From the NCBI GenBank assembly GCA_027620595.1, contig JAQCDI010000047.1, positions 1-11,258 on the forward strand: a stretch of 11,258 bases of DNA, written 5' to 3'. The position numbers were made by a program, and so were the translations under genes. How positions within the stretch are numbered: position 1 is the first letter of the stretch; each line of letters starts with the position of its first letter. Below the pieces are notes generated by a model. That model was not told the DNA's origin. It ran no database searches and saw only the letters and a list, made by a program, of their open reading frames with translations. This DNA is from Bacteroidota bacterium. GTDB lineage: Bacteria; Bacteroidota; Rhodothermia; Rhodothermales; UBA10348. This document shows, one piece after another, positions 1-7,480 of the stretch.

Positions 1-2
1 GA

Positions 3-2495
3 ATTCGCCTGATAGCCCATGCTTTGCTGCTGGCGGCCACCCTGATGGCCGCCCTCCCGATGATGGAAGCCATCCGGGAGTGGTGGGCCTTCCGCGAATT
101 CGAAGCGGGCCTCATGACGCTGCAGCGTCCTTCGGCCCGTGGATCGGACTGGGTGGTCTGGGAAGACCTTGACGGCTCCATTACCGCCACCTATGTCTTC
201 CCCGGCGGCCCAGGAGACCGTGGGGGCATCCAGGCGGGCGACGAATTCTACGCCCTGGAATTCCAGCAGTATTTCAATGCTGAAGACCTCGGCAATGCCA
301 TTGCAGGGATTCCCCCTGGCCAGACGCGCAGCCTGATCCTGGTGCGGGGCGGCAAGCCGATCGACGTGACGGTGACCTACGCCCGCCACCCGACCTTCCT
401 CTATCCCCGATCCATGGGGATCTGGCAGTTTGCCTTGTGGGCCTTCACGATTGGCGCCTTCTTCCACATCCTGGGGTTGATCATTGCCACGCCGCTGGCC
501 CGGCACAATCCCCGTTCCCGGGCCGACTTGATGATGATCGGCATCTCGGCGCTGTGGATCATCGGCAACATGCTGCGGCTCGTTCTGGTCGAGCTCTTCG
601 GCCCGCCGAGGGCCGGATCTGTCTATGACCACGTCTTCCAGGGACTGACCATCCTCGGCTTGGTGGGCTGGATCGGGTTTCCCGCCATGCTGATGGAGAC
701 CCTTGTCCGCGACGCCCGGCTCTTCAAGTTCAAGGGTGGCGCCGCCTACCGCGTCATCCATGTCATCCCGGCCGTGCTGATGGCGGGCGTGCTTACGGCC
801 GCCGTGAATGGTCACATAGGGCCTTTCACGTTGGAGAAGCTGCTGGTGCCCATCCTTTTCTACGCCTCCTGCTTCATCGGGGCCGCCGCCCTGGTATCCT
901 TTGTCATGGGCCTGTCCCGGTGGAGTGACTCGTCCGCGGCCGATCTGGAATGGGGCACGTGGGAAAGCCTGTCCATCCTGTTGTTCGCCCTGTTGGCGGG
1001 CCTCGCCGTTCGGGACATCATCCCGGTGTTCACCTCCATGAGCGCCTCGTTTGCCGCATGGACCATCGTTTCGGCACAGCTCCTGGCCGCCGTACCGATC
1101 ACGCTCTACACGGTGGGAACCCTGCGCTATGGCAAGGTGGACGAGGTCCTGAACCGGGCCATCATGTACGTGCTGGTCCTGGGACTCATCTTCTTTGCTT
1201 TCGTGGGCGGCCTTACCCTGCTGCGCACCTTCCTGGATGCGGCCGGATCCTCCCGGATCGTCCTGGAGGGCTTGTACGTCGTCCTGCTGTTGGTCCTTTT
1301 CGAGAGGATCTCCCGTCGATTGCGCACCATGTCCACCACGATTTTTGCCACGGAACGCCAGCGGGGGCGCCAGATCATCAACCGTTTCCAGGAAACCGCA
1401 ACCGAAGTCCTGGACATCGATGCGCTGGCCCAGCAGGCCATCGATGTGGCCGGAAGGGTCTTCGATGCCCGCAGTTCCATCATCTTCCTCCGCTCTCCTG
1501 CCGATGGATCCTGGATCGTGAAACGGCACCGGCCCGAGCCCCCGTACCTGACCGAGCAGGTGTTCGAATCCATCTGGTCCCACTTCGAATACGAACCGAC
1601 CATCTGGTCCCGACGACCGGAGCTGAACGAACACCCGATTTCGGAGGTGCATGAGGCGGAATTGCGCCGGTATCACGCCGCGCTGGCCGTTCCCATCCGG
1701 GGCGAAGGGCGGGCCGTAGGGGTCATGATCCTCAGTCACAAAGCGCGTCGGGGTGCCGTATACAACCTGGACGATCTGGATCAGCTGCGGAGCCTGGCCG
1801 GCAACCTGGCCCTGGCCGTGGATCGCCTGGTCCTGGTGGAGCGGGAGAAATTCCTGGCCGCCGAAAGCTCGGAAGCCCACCTCGTGGCCCTGCGGTCCCA
1901 GATCAATCCGCATTTCCTCTTCAATGCCCTGAACACGCTCCTGGCCCTCATCGGAGAAAAGCCCGGGGAGGCCGAAGCGGTGGTAGAACACCTGGCAGCC
2001 ATCTTCCGGCACACGCTTCAAGCCGGAAGTCGGCCCTTCGTGTCGCTGGAAGAGGAATTGACCCTGGTGGAGCGGTATCTGGCCATCGAAAAGGCCCGCT
2101 TCGGGGAGCGCCTGCACGTGCAGTTCGACATGGATGATACCCATCGGAGCCATCCGATTCCGGCATTCGTCGTGCAGACCCTGGTGGAGAACGCCATCAA
2201 GCACGGACTGGAACGCTCCCGGCGTGCCTGCAACCTGACCATCTCGGTCACATCGGCGCCCCAGGATTCGGCCCGCATCTCGGTGCAGGATACGGGCGTA
2301 GGCATTCCGCACCTGTTTGCCCTTTCGGGTACCTCTACCGAGCGGCAGCCCTTCTTCGGCATTGGCCTGACCAACGTCTATGAACGCTTGCAGCAGCTCT
2401 ACGGCCGGGAGGACCTGCTGGGGTTCTCGAGCGATCCTGAAACGGGTACCAGGACCATACTGATCATTCCTCCCCGGCGCTTTGAAACCGCCTGA
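3..2495 (+). CDS. LytS-type sensor histidine kinase with PDZ, multi-helix membrane sensor and GAF domains (5' partial)
   Basis: Inner-membrane sensor kinase expected to autophosphorylate on His and pass the phosphate to the regulator encoded 27 bases downstream. Residues are numbered from the TTG at 24. A hydrophobic N-terminal segment (about 1-14, continuing upstream) precedes a PDZ-like domain (about 40-120, with GGPGDRGGIQAGD). About nine hydrophobic helices lie between 132 and 426, followed by a GAF-like domain (about 460-610). The His_kinase core carries the H-box QINPHFLFN with the acceptor H630. The ATPase has N-box N723 (LVENAIKHG), G1 DTGVGIP (756-762) and G2 GIGL (779-782), so all catalytic boxes look intact. 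The frame stays open to the left edge, and codons before 24 still read hydrophobic, so the true start is probably outside the window. The PDZ domain should be periplasmic if the N-terminus is cytoplasmic (inference). The signal sensed is unknown. Family assignment is firm; PDZ and GAF limits are approximate. Confidence 0.93.
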   Translation: MRLIAHALLLAATLMAALPMMEAIREWWAFREFEAGLMTLQRPSARGSDWVVWEDLDGSITATYVFPGGPGDRGGIQAGDEFYALEFQQYFNAEDLGNAIAGIPPGQTRSLILVRGGKPIDVTVTYARHPTFLYPRSMGIWQFALWAFTIGAFFHILGLIIATPLARHNPRSRADLMMIGISALWIIGNMLRLVLVELFGPPRAGSVYDHVFQGLTILGLVGWIGFPAMLMETLVRDARLFKFKGGAAYRVIHVIPAVLMAGVLTAAVNGHIGPFTLEKLLVPILFYASCFIGAAALVSFVMGLSRWSDSSAADLEWGTWESLSILLFALLAGLAVRDIIPVFTSMSASFAAWTIVSAQLLAAVPITLYTVGTLRYGKVDEVLNRAIMYVLVLGLIFFAFVGGLTLLRTFLDAAGSSRIVLEGLYVVLLLVLFERISRRLRTMSTTIFATERQRGRQIINRFQETATEVLDIDALAQQAIDVAGRVFDARSSIIFLRSPADGSWIVKRHRPEPPYLTEQVFESIWSHFEYEPTIWSRRPELNEHPISEVHEAELRRYHAALAVPIRGEGRAVGVMILSHKARRGAVYNLDDLDQLRSLAGNLALAVDRLVLVEREKFLAAESSEAHLVALRSQINPHFLFNALNTLLALIGEKPGEAEAVVEHLAAIFRHTLQAGSRPFVSLEEELTLVERYLAIEKARFGERLHVQFDMDDTHRSHPIPAFVVQTLVENAIKHGLERSRRACNLTISVTSAPQDSARISVQDTGVGIPHLFALSGTSTERQPFFGIGLTNVYERLQQLYGREDLLGFSSDPETGTRTILIIPPRRFETA

Positions 2496-2522
2496 CGTAT
2501 TACCAATCATTCCCCATTCGCT

Positions 2523-3347
2523 ATGGCACGCATCCTGCTCGTTGACGACGAAGCTCCTGCCCGCAAACGGCTGAAGAAACTGCTTTCGGATGAGTCCCTT
2601 GCTTCCCTTGTTTCCGGCGTTGAAACCGCTGCGGATGGGGTCGAGGCGCTGGAGAAGCTGGCCCAGGAGCCGTTCGACGCACTCTTCCTGGACATCCAGA
2701 TGCCAGGACTGGACGGATTCGAGGTCCTTGAACGGATCGGCCCGGCACGCCGACCGGTCGTGGTGTTCACTACAGCTTTTGACGAGTATGCCATCCGGGC
2801 CTTCGATGCCAATGCCATCGACTACCTGCTCAAACCCGTTCCAGCCGACCGGCTGAAGGAAGCCCTGGAACGTGTGCATCGCAGCAAGGGGCGGTCGGAT
2901 GAGAACGAGGACCGACTGGCCAAGCTGCTGGAATGGATGGATTCGAAGGCCCTGGCCGGAGCCGACGTGCCGGCCGCCAACGGGGAATGGTTGGAGCAGC
3001 TGTCCATTCCCTACCGGGACCGGATCCTGATCATCCCCATCTCCCAGGTGATATCCGTCGAGATCGCCGAGGGTATCACCCGGGTCTATATCCTCGAGGA
3101 GGACCCGGCTGCGCCCAGGCCGCGCCTGCGCCAGCACATCGTGAACTATACGCTGGACCAGCTGGGCGGCATGCTCAATCCGGATGACTTCATGCGCGTG
3201 CATCGCTCGGCCATTGTCCAATTCAGCCATATTCGCGAATTGGTACCCTGGTTCAGCGGCCGCTACAAGCTGGCGCTTACCGGCGGCCACGAAGTTATTG
3301 CCAGCCGCGAGCGCTCCAAGGTGGTCAAGGACCGACTGCGTATCTGA
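2523..3347 (+). CDS. LytTR-family response regulator (LytR/AlgR type)
   Basis: DNA-binding response regulator, 274 residues, the usual length for the family. The receiver domain (about 2-120) has the acidic pair D8-D9, phospho-acceptor D57 in LFLDIQMPG, T84 in FTTAFDEYA and K104 in YLLKPV, a complete active site. A charged linker (about 121-155) leads to the LytTR DNA-binding domain (about 158-272), recognised by FMRVHRSAIV (223-232) and the closing SRERSKVVKDRL. It follows the kinase gene by 27 bases on the same strand, so the two are almost certainly co-transcribed partners. No Shine-Dalgarno sequence precedes the ATG, which is ordinary for Bacteroidota-like genomes. Target promoters cannot be told from the window. 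The next gene is convergent, 63 bases away. Confidence 0.95.
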   Translation: MARILLVDDEAPARKRLKKLLSDESLASLVSGVETAADGVEALEKLAQEPFDALFLDIQMPGLDGFEVLERIGPARRPVVVFTTAFDEYAIRAFDANAIDYLLKPVPADRLKEALERVHRSKGRSDENEDRLAKLLEWMDSKALAGADVPAANGEWLEQLSIPYRDRILIIPISQVISVEIAEGITRVYILEEDPAAPRPRLRQHIVNYTLDQLGGMLNPDDFMRVHRSAIVQFSHIRELVPWFSGRYKLALTGGHEVIASRERSKVVKDRLRI

Positions 3348-3410
3348 TCGATGGCGCAGCGATTCTGATGGATGACGCTGCAGAACTTGCCTGCGGCGCT
3401 TCCTTGCCGA

Positions 3411-5336
3411 TCAATGCAGCACCACCAGGGGTCTGCTCAGGTGCTGTGTTCCTACGCGCACGCTGATCTGGTAGACGCCTGGGGCAACCCGCTGTCCGCT
3501 CTGCGCCCGCAAATCCCATGGAATCTCGAGCCCGCCTGCCGACCGGCCTGATGATGCACCCAGGGGTTGCGCCACGACCCGACCAAGCATGTCTACCACG
3601 CGGACGTCCACCTCTGCTGCACGGCGAAGCTGCAGTCGGATGCGGGCGACGTCTTGGGCCGGGTTGGGATACACCGACCATTCCACCAACGCCGGATCCA
3701 CCGGCCGCGGATCCACGCCGGTGCTCTGGATGCCTACCGAGACCAGGTTGGTCTCGTTGCTTTCTATGGAATTGGGCGTAAGACCCGTCACGACATAGTG
3801 GTAGGTGCTACCCAGCTCCAGCGCCTCCCGATCGGTCCATTCCGGCTCCCAGGAAATGTGCAGCAGATTGGCAACGTCGTTGGTGATGGCCCGTGGATCC
3901 GGGGGCGAACCGTCGTCCGGCGCGCGGTAGATGGCAAACCGGTTGGCGAGAGTGAACCCTGTGAGGGGAGGATCCCACCGCAGGAATCGCCCATCGGAGG
4001 TTTCTGACACGGTCAGGCTTTCCGGTGCATCAGGCGGCCAGGTGTCCCGATAGGTCATGTACGGCGTGATGGCCTTGTACCGATAGAAATCCGATTGCAG
4101 CCGAGCGGTCAACCCCTGGTTGGTGGCCGGCCCGAGATTGCGGGCACGGAAGAACAGGTTGCCATCGATGCCTTGTGTGGTTCGCCCGAAACTGATCTGC
4201 GCCGGAATCTCTTCCGGGAAATACAGGGTGCCGGTGGCCGTGGACGGATCTACTCGATAGACGGCAATCCCGGGATAGATGTGGGTCCCCTGCGCCTGCT
4301 CCACCCACCAATCAGCCAGCAGACCGAAGTCCTGCCCCGATCCGAACGCCCAATAGAGTTGGGGCGCCAGGTAGTCCACGGTTTCCTCTGCCATCCAGGT
4401 CAAAGGATCTGCATAGAGCACGTTGTAGGCATCCAGCCCGACGATACCCTGCGGAACGCCATTCGTCCAGATGCCGAACGGACTGACCCCGAAACGTACG
4501 CCCGGATCCACCGCCCGGATGGTGGTGGACACTTCGTCCATGAATTGGTTGATGTTGTCCCGCCGCCAGTCCTCGATGGAAGCCTGGGTGGTCCGGTATG
4601 TGTTGAACGTCTCCTCGTCCTCGAGACCGATGCTGTAGGACGGGTAGGGATAGAAATAATCGTCGAAATGGATGCCGTCGACCCTGTAGCGGGACACGAT
4701 GTCGGCAATGACCGCGGTGATCCAGGAGCGCGCCTCCGGAATTCCGGGATTGATGATCGTGACGGTGCTGCCCTTGAGATCGTCGTCCGTCCCTTTGTAG
4801 GTCACATCCAGGATCCACTCCGGATGTTCGCTGACCAGGTGCGAAGAAGCCAGGCCCGCCCTTCCCACGGCCGAAACAGCCCGGAACGGATTGATCCAGG
4901 CATGCAGTTCCATGCCCCGCTCGTGCGCCAGGCGGATGGCTTCGGCCAGTGGGTCATAGAACGGGTTGGGCGCCCGGCCTTGCGTACCTGTCAGGAACCG
5001 GGACCAAGGCTCGAATGGCGAGGCGTACATCGCGTCGGCTTCCGAACGGACCTGGAAGAAAACGGCATTGATGCCGGTATCGGCCAACCCGTCGAACAAC
5101 GTTGTCATATCGGCCAGTTGAGCCGAAGGGGGCGCGAACCGAGAGAGCGGCCAGTCCGGGTTGTAAACCGTTGTGACCCAAGCCCCGCGCATCTCGTACT
5201 TCGGCTGGCGGGCCTGGACGGCGTTGCTGAAGACGGGGAAACCGGCCGCAACAAGCAGGACCACCATTCTGAAAACGATTTCAGGCAGAAAACCGGATGT
5301 CTTTCGTGCAGATGGAGTTAGGATCACAGGTCGCAT
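3411..5336 (-). CDS. Secreted GHL10/DUF187-type glycoside hydrolase-like protein with Fn3-like module and T9SS tail
   Basis: Predicted exported glycosidase-like protein of 641 residues. The N-terminus has a long basic leader and a hydrophobic core (about 21-38), with a likely cleavage after AVQA (39-42). The GHL10 (YngK-like) TIM-barrel domain covers about 47-400. It opens with EMRGAWVTTVYNPDWP and includes FFQVRSEADAMY, ELHAWINPFR (143-152) and the hallmark DGIHFDDYFYP (220-230), whose acidic residues lie in the expected active-site region. A fibronectin III-like module follows (about 435-535). The end is a T9SS type A sorting tail (about 553-641), with VYPNPA, VRVVDMLGRVV and PGVYQISV, so it is probably exported by type IX secretion to the cell surface or medium. 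The substrate is not known; related proteins are usually annotated only as hydrolase-like. It is divergent from the repeat protein gene and convergent with the response regulator. Met24 is an alternative start but would remove the basic n-region of the signal peptide. Confidence 0.9.
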   Translation of the reverse strand: MRPVILTPSARKTSGFLPEIVFRMVVLLVAAGFPVFSNAVQARQPKYEMRGAWVTTVYNPDWPLSRFAPPSAQLADMTTLFDGLADTGINAVFFQVRSEADAMYASPFEPWSRFLTGTQGRAPNPFYDPLAEAIRLAHERGMELHAWINPFRAVSAVGRAGLASSHLVSEHPEWILDVTYKGTDDDLKGSTVTIINPGIPEARSWITAVIADIVSRYRVDGIHFDDYFYPYPSYSIGLEDEETFNTYRTTQASIEDWRRDNINQFMDEVSTTIRAVDPGVRFGVSPFGIWTNGVPQGIVGLDAYNVLYADPLTWMAEETVDYLAPQLYWAFGSGQDFGLLADWWVEQAQGTHIYPGIAVYRVDPSTATGTLYFPEEIPAQISFGRTTQGIDGNLFFRARNLGPATNQGLTARLQSDFYRYKAITPYMTYRDTWPPDAPESLTVSETSDGRFLRWDPPLTGFTLANRFAIYRAPDDGSPPDPRAITNDVANLLHISWEPEWTDREALELGSTYHYVVTGLTPNSIESNETNLVSVGIQSTGVDPRPVDPALVEWSVYPNPAQDVARIRLQLRRAAEVDVRVVDMLGRVVAQPLGASSGRSAGGLEIPWDLRAQSGQRVAPGVYQISVRVGTQHLSRPLVVLH

Positions 5337-5475
5337 TTTCAGGATTTAGGTTGACTGGCAATCCGTAATTTAATAAACTGCTTTTTCAACCGTTCGGCAG
5401 TCGGCCGCCGTCATTTCTTCTGACGCACCCAATATCCGACCCCCTCGATCAAATCTCATCCTATCTGGAGGCCCT
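5337..5475. promoter_or_regulatory. Divergent intergenic region, likely holding promoters for both flanking genes
   Basis: This 139-base gap separates two divergently transcribed secreted-protein genes, so both promoters should lie here. An A/T-rich island at about 5361-5389 stands out in otherwise GC-rich DNA. On the + strand TTGACT (5351-5356) and TAATAA (5371-5376) are only 14 bases apart, which is short for a housekeeping promoter. On the minus strand a TTG (5389-5387) lies 19 bases before TACGGATTG, a loose approach to the Bacteroidota TTG / TAnnTTTG pattern. Neither is convincing as an exact element; the A/T island is the supportable observation. Confidence 0.35.
5467..5471 (+). promoter_or_regulatory. 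Shine-Dalgarno-like GGAGG
   Basis: GGAGG lies four bases before the ATG at 5476. It is the only clear Shine-Dalgarno-like sequence before a gene start in this window and supports that start. The spacing is on the short side, so its function is uncertain. Confidence 0.45.
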
Positions 5476-7359
5476 ATGCGCAGAGTTACGAGTCTTTTGA
5501 TGATCGCCGCTTTCGCGTTTGTCGGAAGCGCTTTCGCCCAAAGCACCGATTATTCGTTCATCGTTGATCGCTCACCCGATCCCCAGGCCGCTTACCCGTC
5601 CAACCATTCAGGTGTGCGCACGGTGGCCGGACCCTATGACCTTGACGGGGATGGCAAGAAAGAAGTCCTCGTTTCCGACTACACGGGAGGCAGCCGTGTG
5701 CATGTCATCGAGAGCATTGGCCCGGATGAATGGGAATGGGTGTACTCCACCCCCTGGCTGGATGACTACAGCGGCACCGGAAACGGCCGCGTAGTGGCCG
5801 GTGGCGACATGGACGGCGACGGCCTCGGAGAGATCTACTTCTTCTCCGGCGCCACCGCGACGGGCGGCACGGCATTCAATACGCCCTTTGTCAACCCCGC
5901 TTATACCCCTGGACTCTACGTATTCGAGTTCACGGGTTCGGACAATGATTTCGGCTCAGCCCCGACCACCATCTACGAGATGCCGACCAATCGTCCTGAC
6001 CGTTGGTTCCAGGAGCAGCTCGTCATCAAGGACATTGACAACGATGGCCAGGCCGAGATGATGTTCGGCAGCAACGGCGCGTCGAGTGCCCATGACAACT
6101 GGTGGATCATCTCCGTCAATGGAGACATCGGATCCGGTTTCGAGGAATGGATCACCGAAGCCTACATTTCTTCGCGCAACAGCAGTGTGGATCCCGTAAA
6201 CCGGGGCGGTGGCTCACCCTACGGCATGGTGGCGGCCGACCTGGACGGCAACGGGATCACAGAGCTCGTCATGAGCGCGTGGAACAACCTGGCCATCACG
6301 TTGGGACAGGTCATCGGCGCCAACGTCTACAACTTCCCGGATGGAACGCTGGGCCCCAACTTCGCCCAGATTTCGCCCTCTGACCACGTCTCGCTGTTCG
6401 GTCTTGATGTCGTGGACATCGACGGAGACGGAAACGATGAGGTGTACGGATCGGTCTTTCAAACGGGCGACGTATATGTGGTCAACTACAACCCGGGAGA
6501 GCCGACCTACCAGATCACGGAGAACAACTACACCTTGGCCGTGGTCCCGGGTCTTTCCTCCCTGGGACTGACCGCCGGTGACCTTGACCGCGACGGCAAC
6601 ATGGACCTGATCGGAACGGGCTCCTCCTACACCTCCGGTCAGTACAACCAGGATCTGGCTCCAAACTGGGTGAACATCGTGGAATTCATCGGAAGCGATC
6701 CCGAAAACCCGGATCACTACGGCCCGATCACGCAGGTATTCTTCCCGAACGATCGCACGGACGCCTTCGACAAGATCACCCGCGACTCCGCCGGTGTAAT
6801 CACTGAGTACCGTGAGAACGGCACCAACGGTCCGCAGTTTGCCTCCAAGTTTGCCTTCCTCGGCGATGTGGACAACGATGGTGAGAACGAAGTGGCCCTT
6901 GGTTTCCAGGGACAGAACGACTCGCTCTACACGTACACCGAAGTGTTCAACCCGGCTGACTCGACCTATACGCGCACCCTGGTGTCGGCCGAAGCCAACC
7001 CGGTCCGCGTGTTCATGCGCATCCTTTCCTCTTCCGTCAAAGGCGTGGATATCGAGGACGAGCGCGTGATCATTCCTTCGGACTATGTGCTTGAGCAGAA
7101 CTACCCGAACCCGTTCAACCCGACGACGAGCATCCGCTTCGAACTGCCTCGCGACAAGGCCGTTTCGCTCACGATCTTCGACGTATCGGGTCGTGTGGTC
7201 AAGACACTGGTGGACAACCAGCACCTGCAGCAGGGTGTCCATGAAATCCAGTGGGATGGCACCAACCAGGCGGGAGCCCAGGTTGCGAGCGGTACGTACC
7301 TCTACCAGCTCAAATTCGGCAACTTCGCGCATACCAAAACCATGGTATTGCTGAAGTAA
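5476..7359 (+). CDS. Secreted FG-GAP/VCBS-repeat protein with T9SS type A sorting tail
   Basis: Exported protein of 627 residues with no enzymatic motif that I recognise. A signal peptide (about 1-21, cleaved near AFA-QS) is followed by seven Asp-rich repeats of the form DxDxDGxxE, beginning at residues 55, 111, 186, 255, 314, 369 and 464. Such repeats are typical of FG-GAP/VCBS beta-propeller blades, where the Asp loop commonly binds calcium. Seven units suggest one seven-bladed propeller (inference). The C-terminus (about 536-627) is a classic T9SS type A tail: EQNYPNPFNPTTSIRFEL, then LTIFDVSGRVVKTL and GTYLYQLKFG. It is therefore likely exported by the type IX system and surface-anchored or released; a role in adhesion or binding is only a guess. 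It has its own GGAGG and a strong terminator just downstream, so it looks like a single-gene transcription unit. Confidence 0.92.
   Translation: MRRVTSLLMIAAFAFVGSAFAQSTDYSFIVDRSPDPQAAYPSNHSGVRTVAGPYDLDGDGKKEVLVSDYTGGSRVHVIESIGPDEWEWVYSTPWLDDYSGTGNGRVVAGGDMDGDGLGEIYFFSGATATGGTAFNTPFVNPAYTPGLYVFEFTGSDNDFGSAPTTIYEMPTNRPDRWFQEQLVIKDIDNDGQAEMMFGSNGASSAHDNWWIISVNGDIGSGFEEWITEAYISSRNSSVDPVNRGGGSPYGMVAADLDGNGITELVMSAWNNLAITLGQVIGANVYNFPDGTLGPNFAQISPSDHVSLFGLDVVDIDGDGNDEVYGSVFQTGDVYVVNYNPGEPTYQITENNYTLAVVPGLSSLGLTAGDLDRDGNMDLIGTGSSYTSGQYNQDLAPNWVNIVEFIGSDPENPDHYGPITQVFFPNDRTDAFDKITRDSAGVITEYRENGTNGPQFASKFAFLGDVDNDGENEVALGFQGQNDSLYTYTEVFNPADSTYTRTLVSAEANPVRVFMRILSSSVKGVDIEDERVIIPSDYVLEQNYPNPFNPTTSIRFELPRDKAVSLTIFDVSGRVVKTLVDNQHLQQGVHEIQWDGTNQAGAQVASGTYLYQLKFGNFAHTKTMVLLK
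5638..6891 (+). repeat. Seven Asp-rich FG-GAP/VCBS-type protein repeats
   Basis: These are protein-level repeats. The nine-residue cores are DLDGDGKKE (55), DMDGDGLGE (111), DIDNDGQAE (186), DLDGNGITE (255), DIDGDGNDE (314), DLDRDGNMD (369) and DVDNDGENE (464). The steps are 56, 75, 69, 59, 55 and 95 residues, close to propeller blade size except for the last interval, which has room for an insertion. The DNA between cores is not conserved enough to be a recent tandem duplication. Confidence 0.85.
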
Positions 7360-7378
7360 CCCGGCCTGCTTCTCAATG

Positions 7379-7410
7379 AGGGGAGGCCCGAGAGGGCCTC
7401 CCCTTTTTTT
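7379..7410 (+). terminator. Strong intrinsic terminator with GAGA tetraloop
   Basis: A perfect ten-base-pair stem joins GGGGAGGCCC (7380-7389) to GGGCCTCCCC (7394-7403), with one extra A-T pair at 7379/7404. It is closed by a GAGA (GNRA-type) loop at 7390-7393 and followed by seven Ts (7404-7410). It begins 20 bases after the stop codon of the repeat protein gene and should end that transcript. It also separates that gene from the receptor gene downstream. Confidence 0.93.
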
Positions 7411-7441
7411 GCCCGTCCATCCCGTCGGGACGATATTTTCC
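7408..7441 (+). promoter_or_regulatory. Possible promoter for the receptor gene (weak)
   Basis: The end of the terminator T-run gives TTTG (7408-7411). Twenty-two bases later comes TATTTTCC (7434-7441), which matches the Bacteroidota -7 element TAnnTTTG at four of six fixed positions. A promoter is needed somewhere between the terminator and the ATG at 7481, and this is the best candidate I can see, but the match is poor. Confidence 0.18.
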
Positions 7442-7480
7442 GGGGTCCAGCGCCCCTTTCAAGTCGCTAATCGCAGCATC

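Noticed and set aside
1..263. GAATTC at the very first base, suggesting a cloning junction
   Set aside because: GAATTC also occurs at 96, 243 and 258 inside the kinase reading frame, so its presence at the edge is probably chance, and the reading frame continues through it.
3348..3410. Possible terminator between the convergent regulator and hydrolase genes
   Set aside because: The best hairpin is six base pairs (3356-3361 with 3376-3381) around a 14-base loop, with no T-run on either strand; too weak to call.
4095..5321. A 408-codon open frame on the + strand opposite the hydrolase gene
   Set aside because: It is antisense to a well-supported gene, rich in Arg, Gly and Pro, and shows no recognisable domain; long antisense frames are common in GC-rich DNA.
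6214..7332. A 372-codon open frame on the minus strand opposite the repeat protein gene
   Set aside because: It is a mirror of the Asp-rich coding frame (GAC read backwards gives Val), has biased composition, no start context and no recognisable domain.
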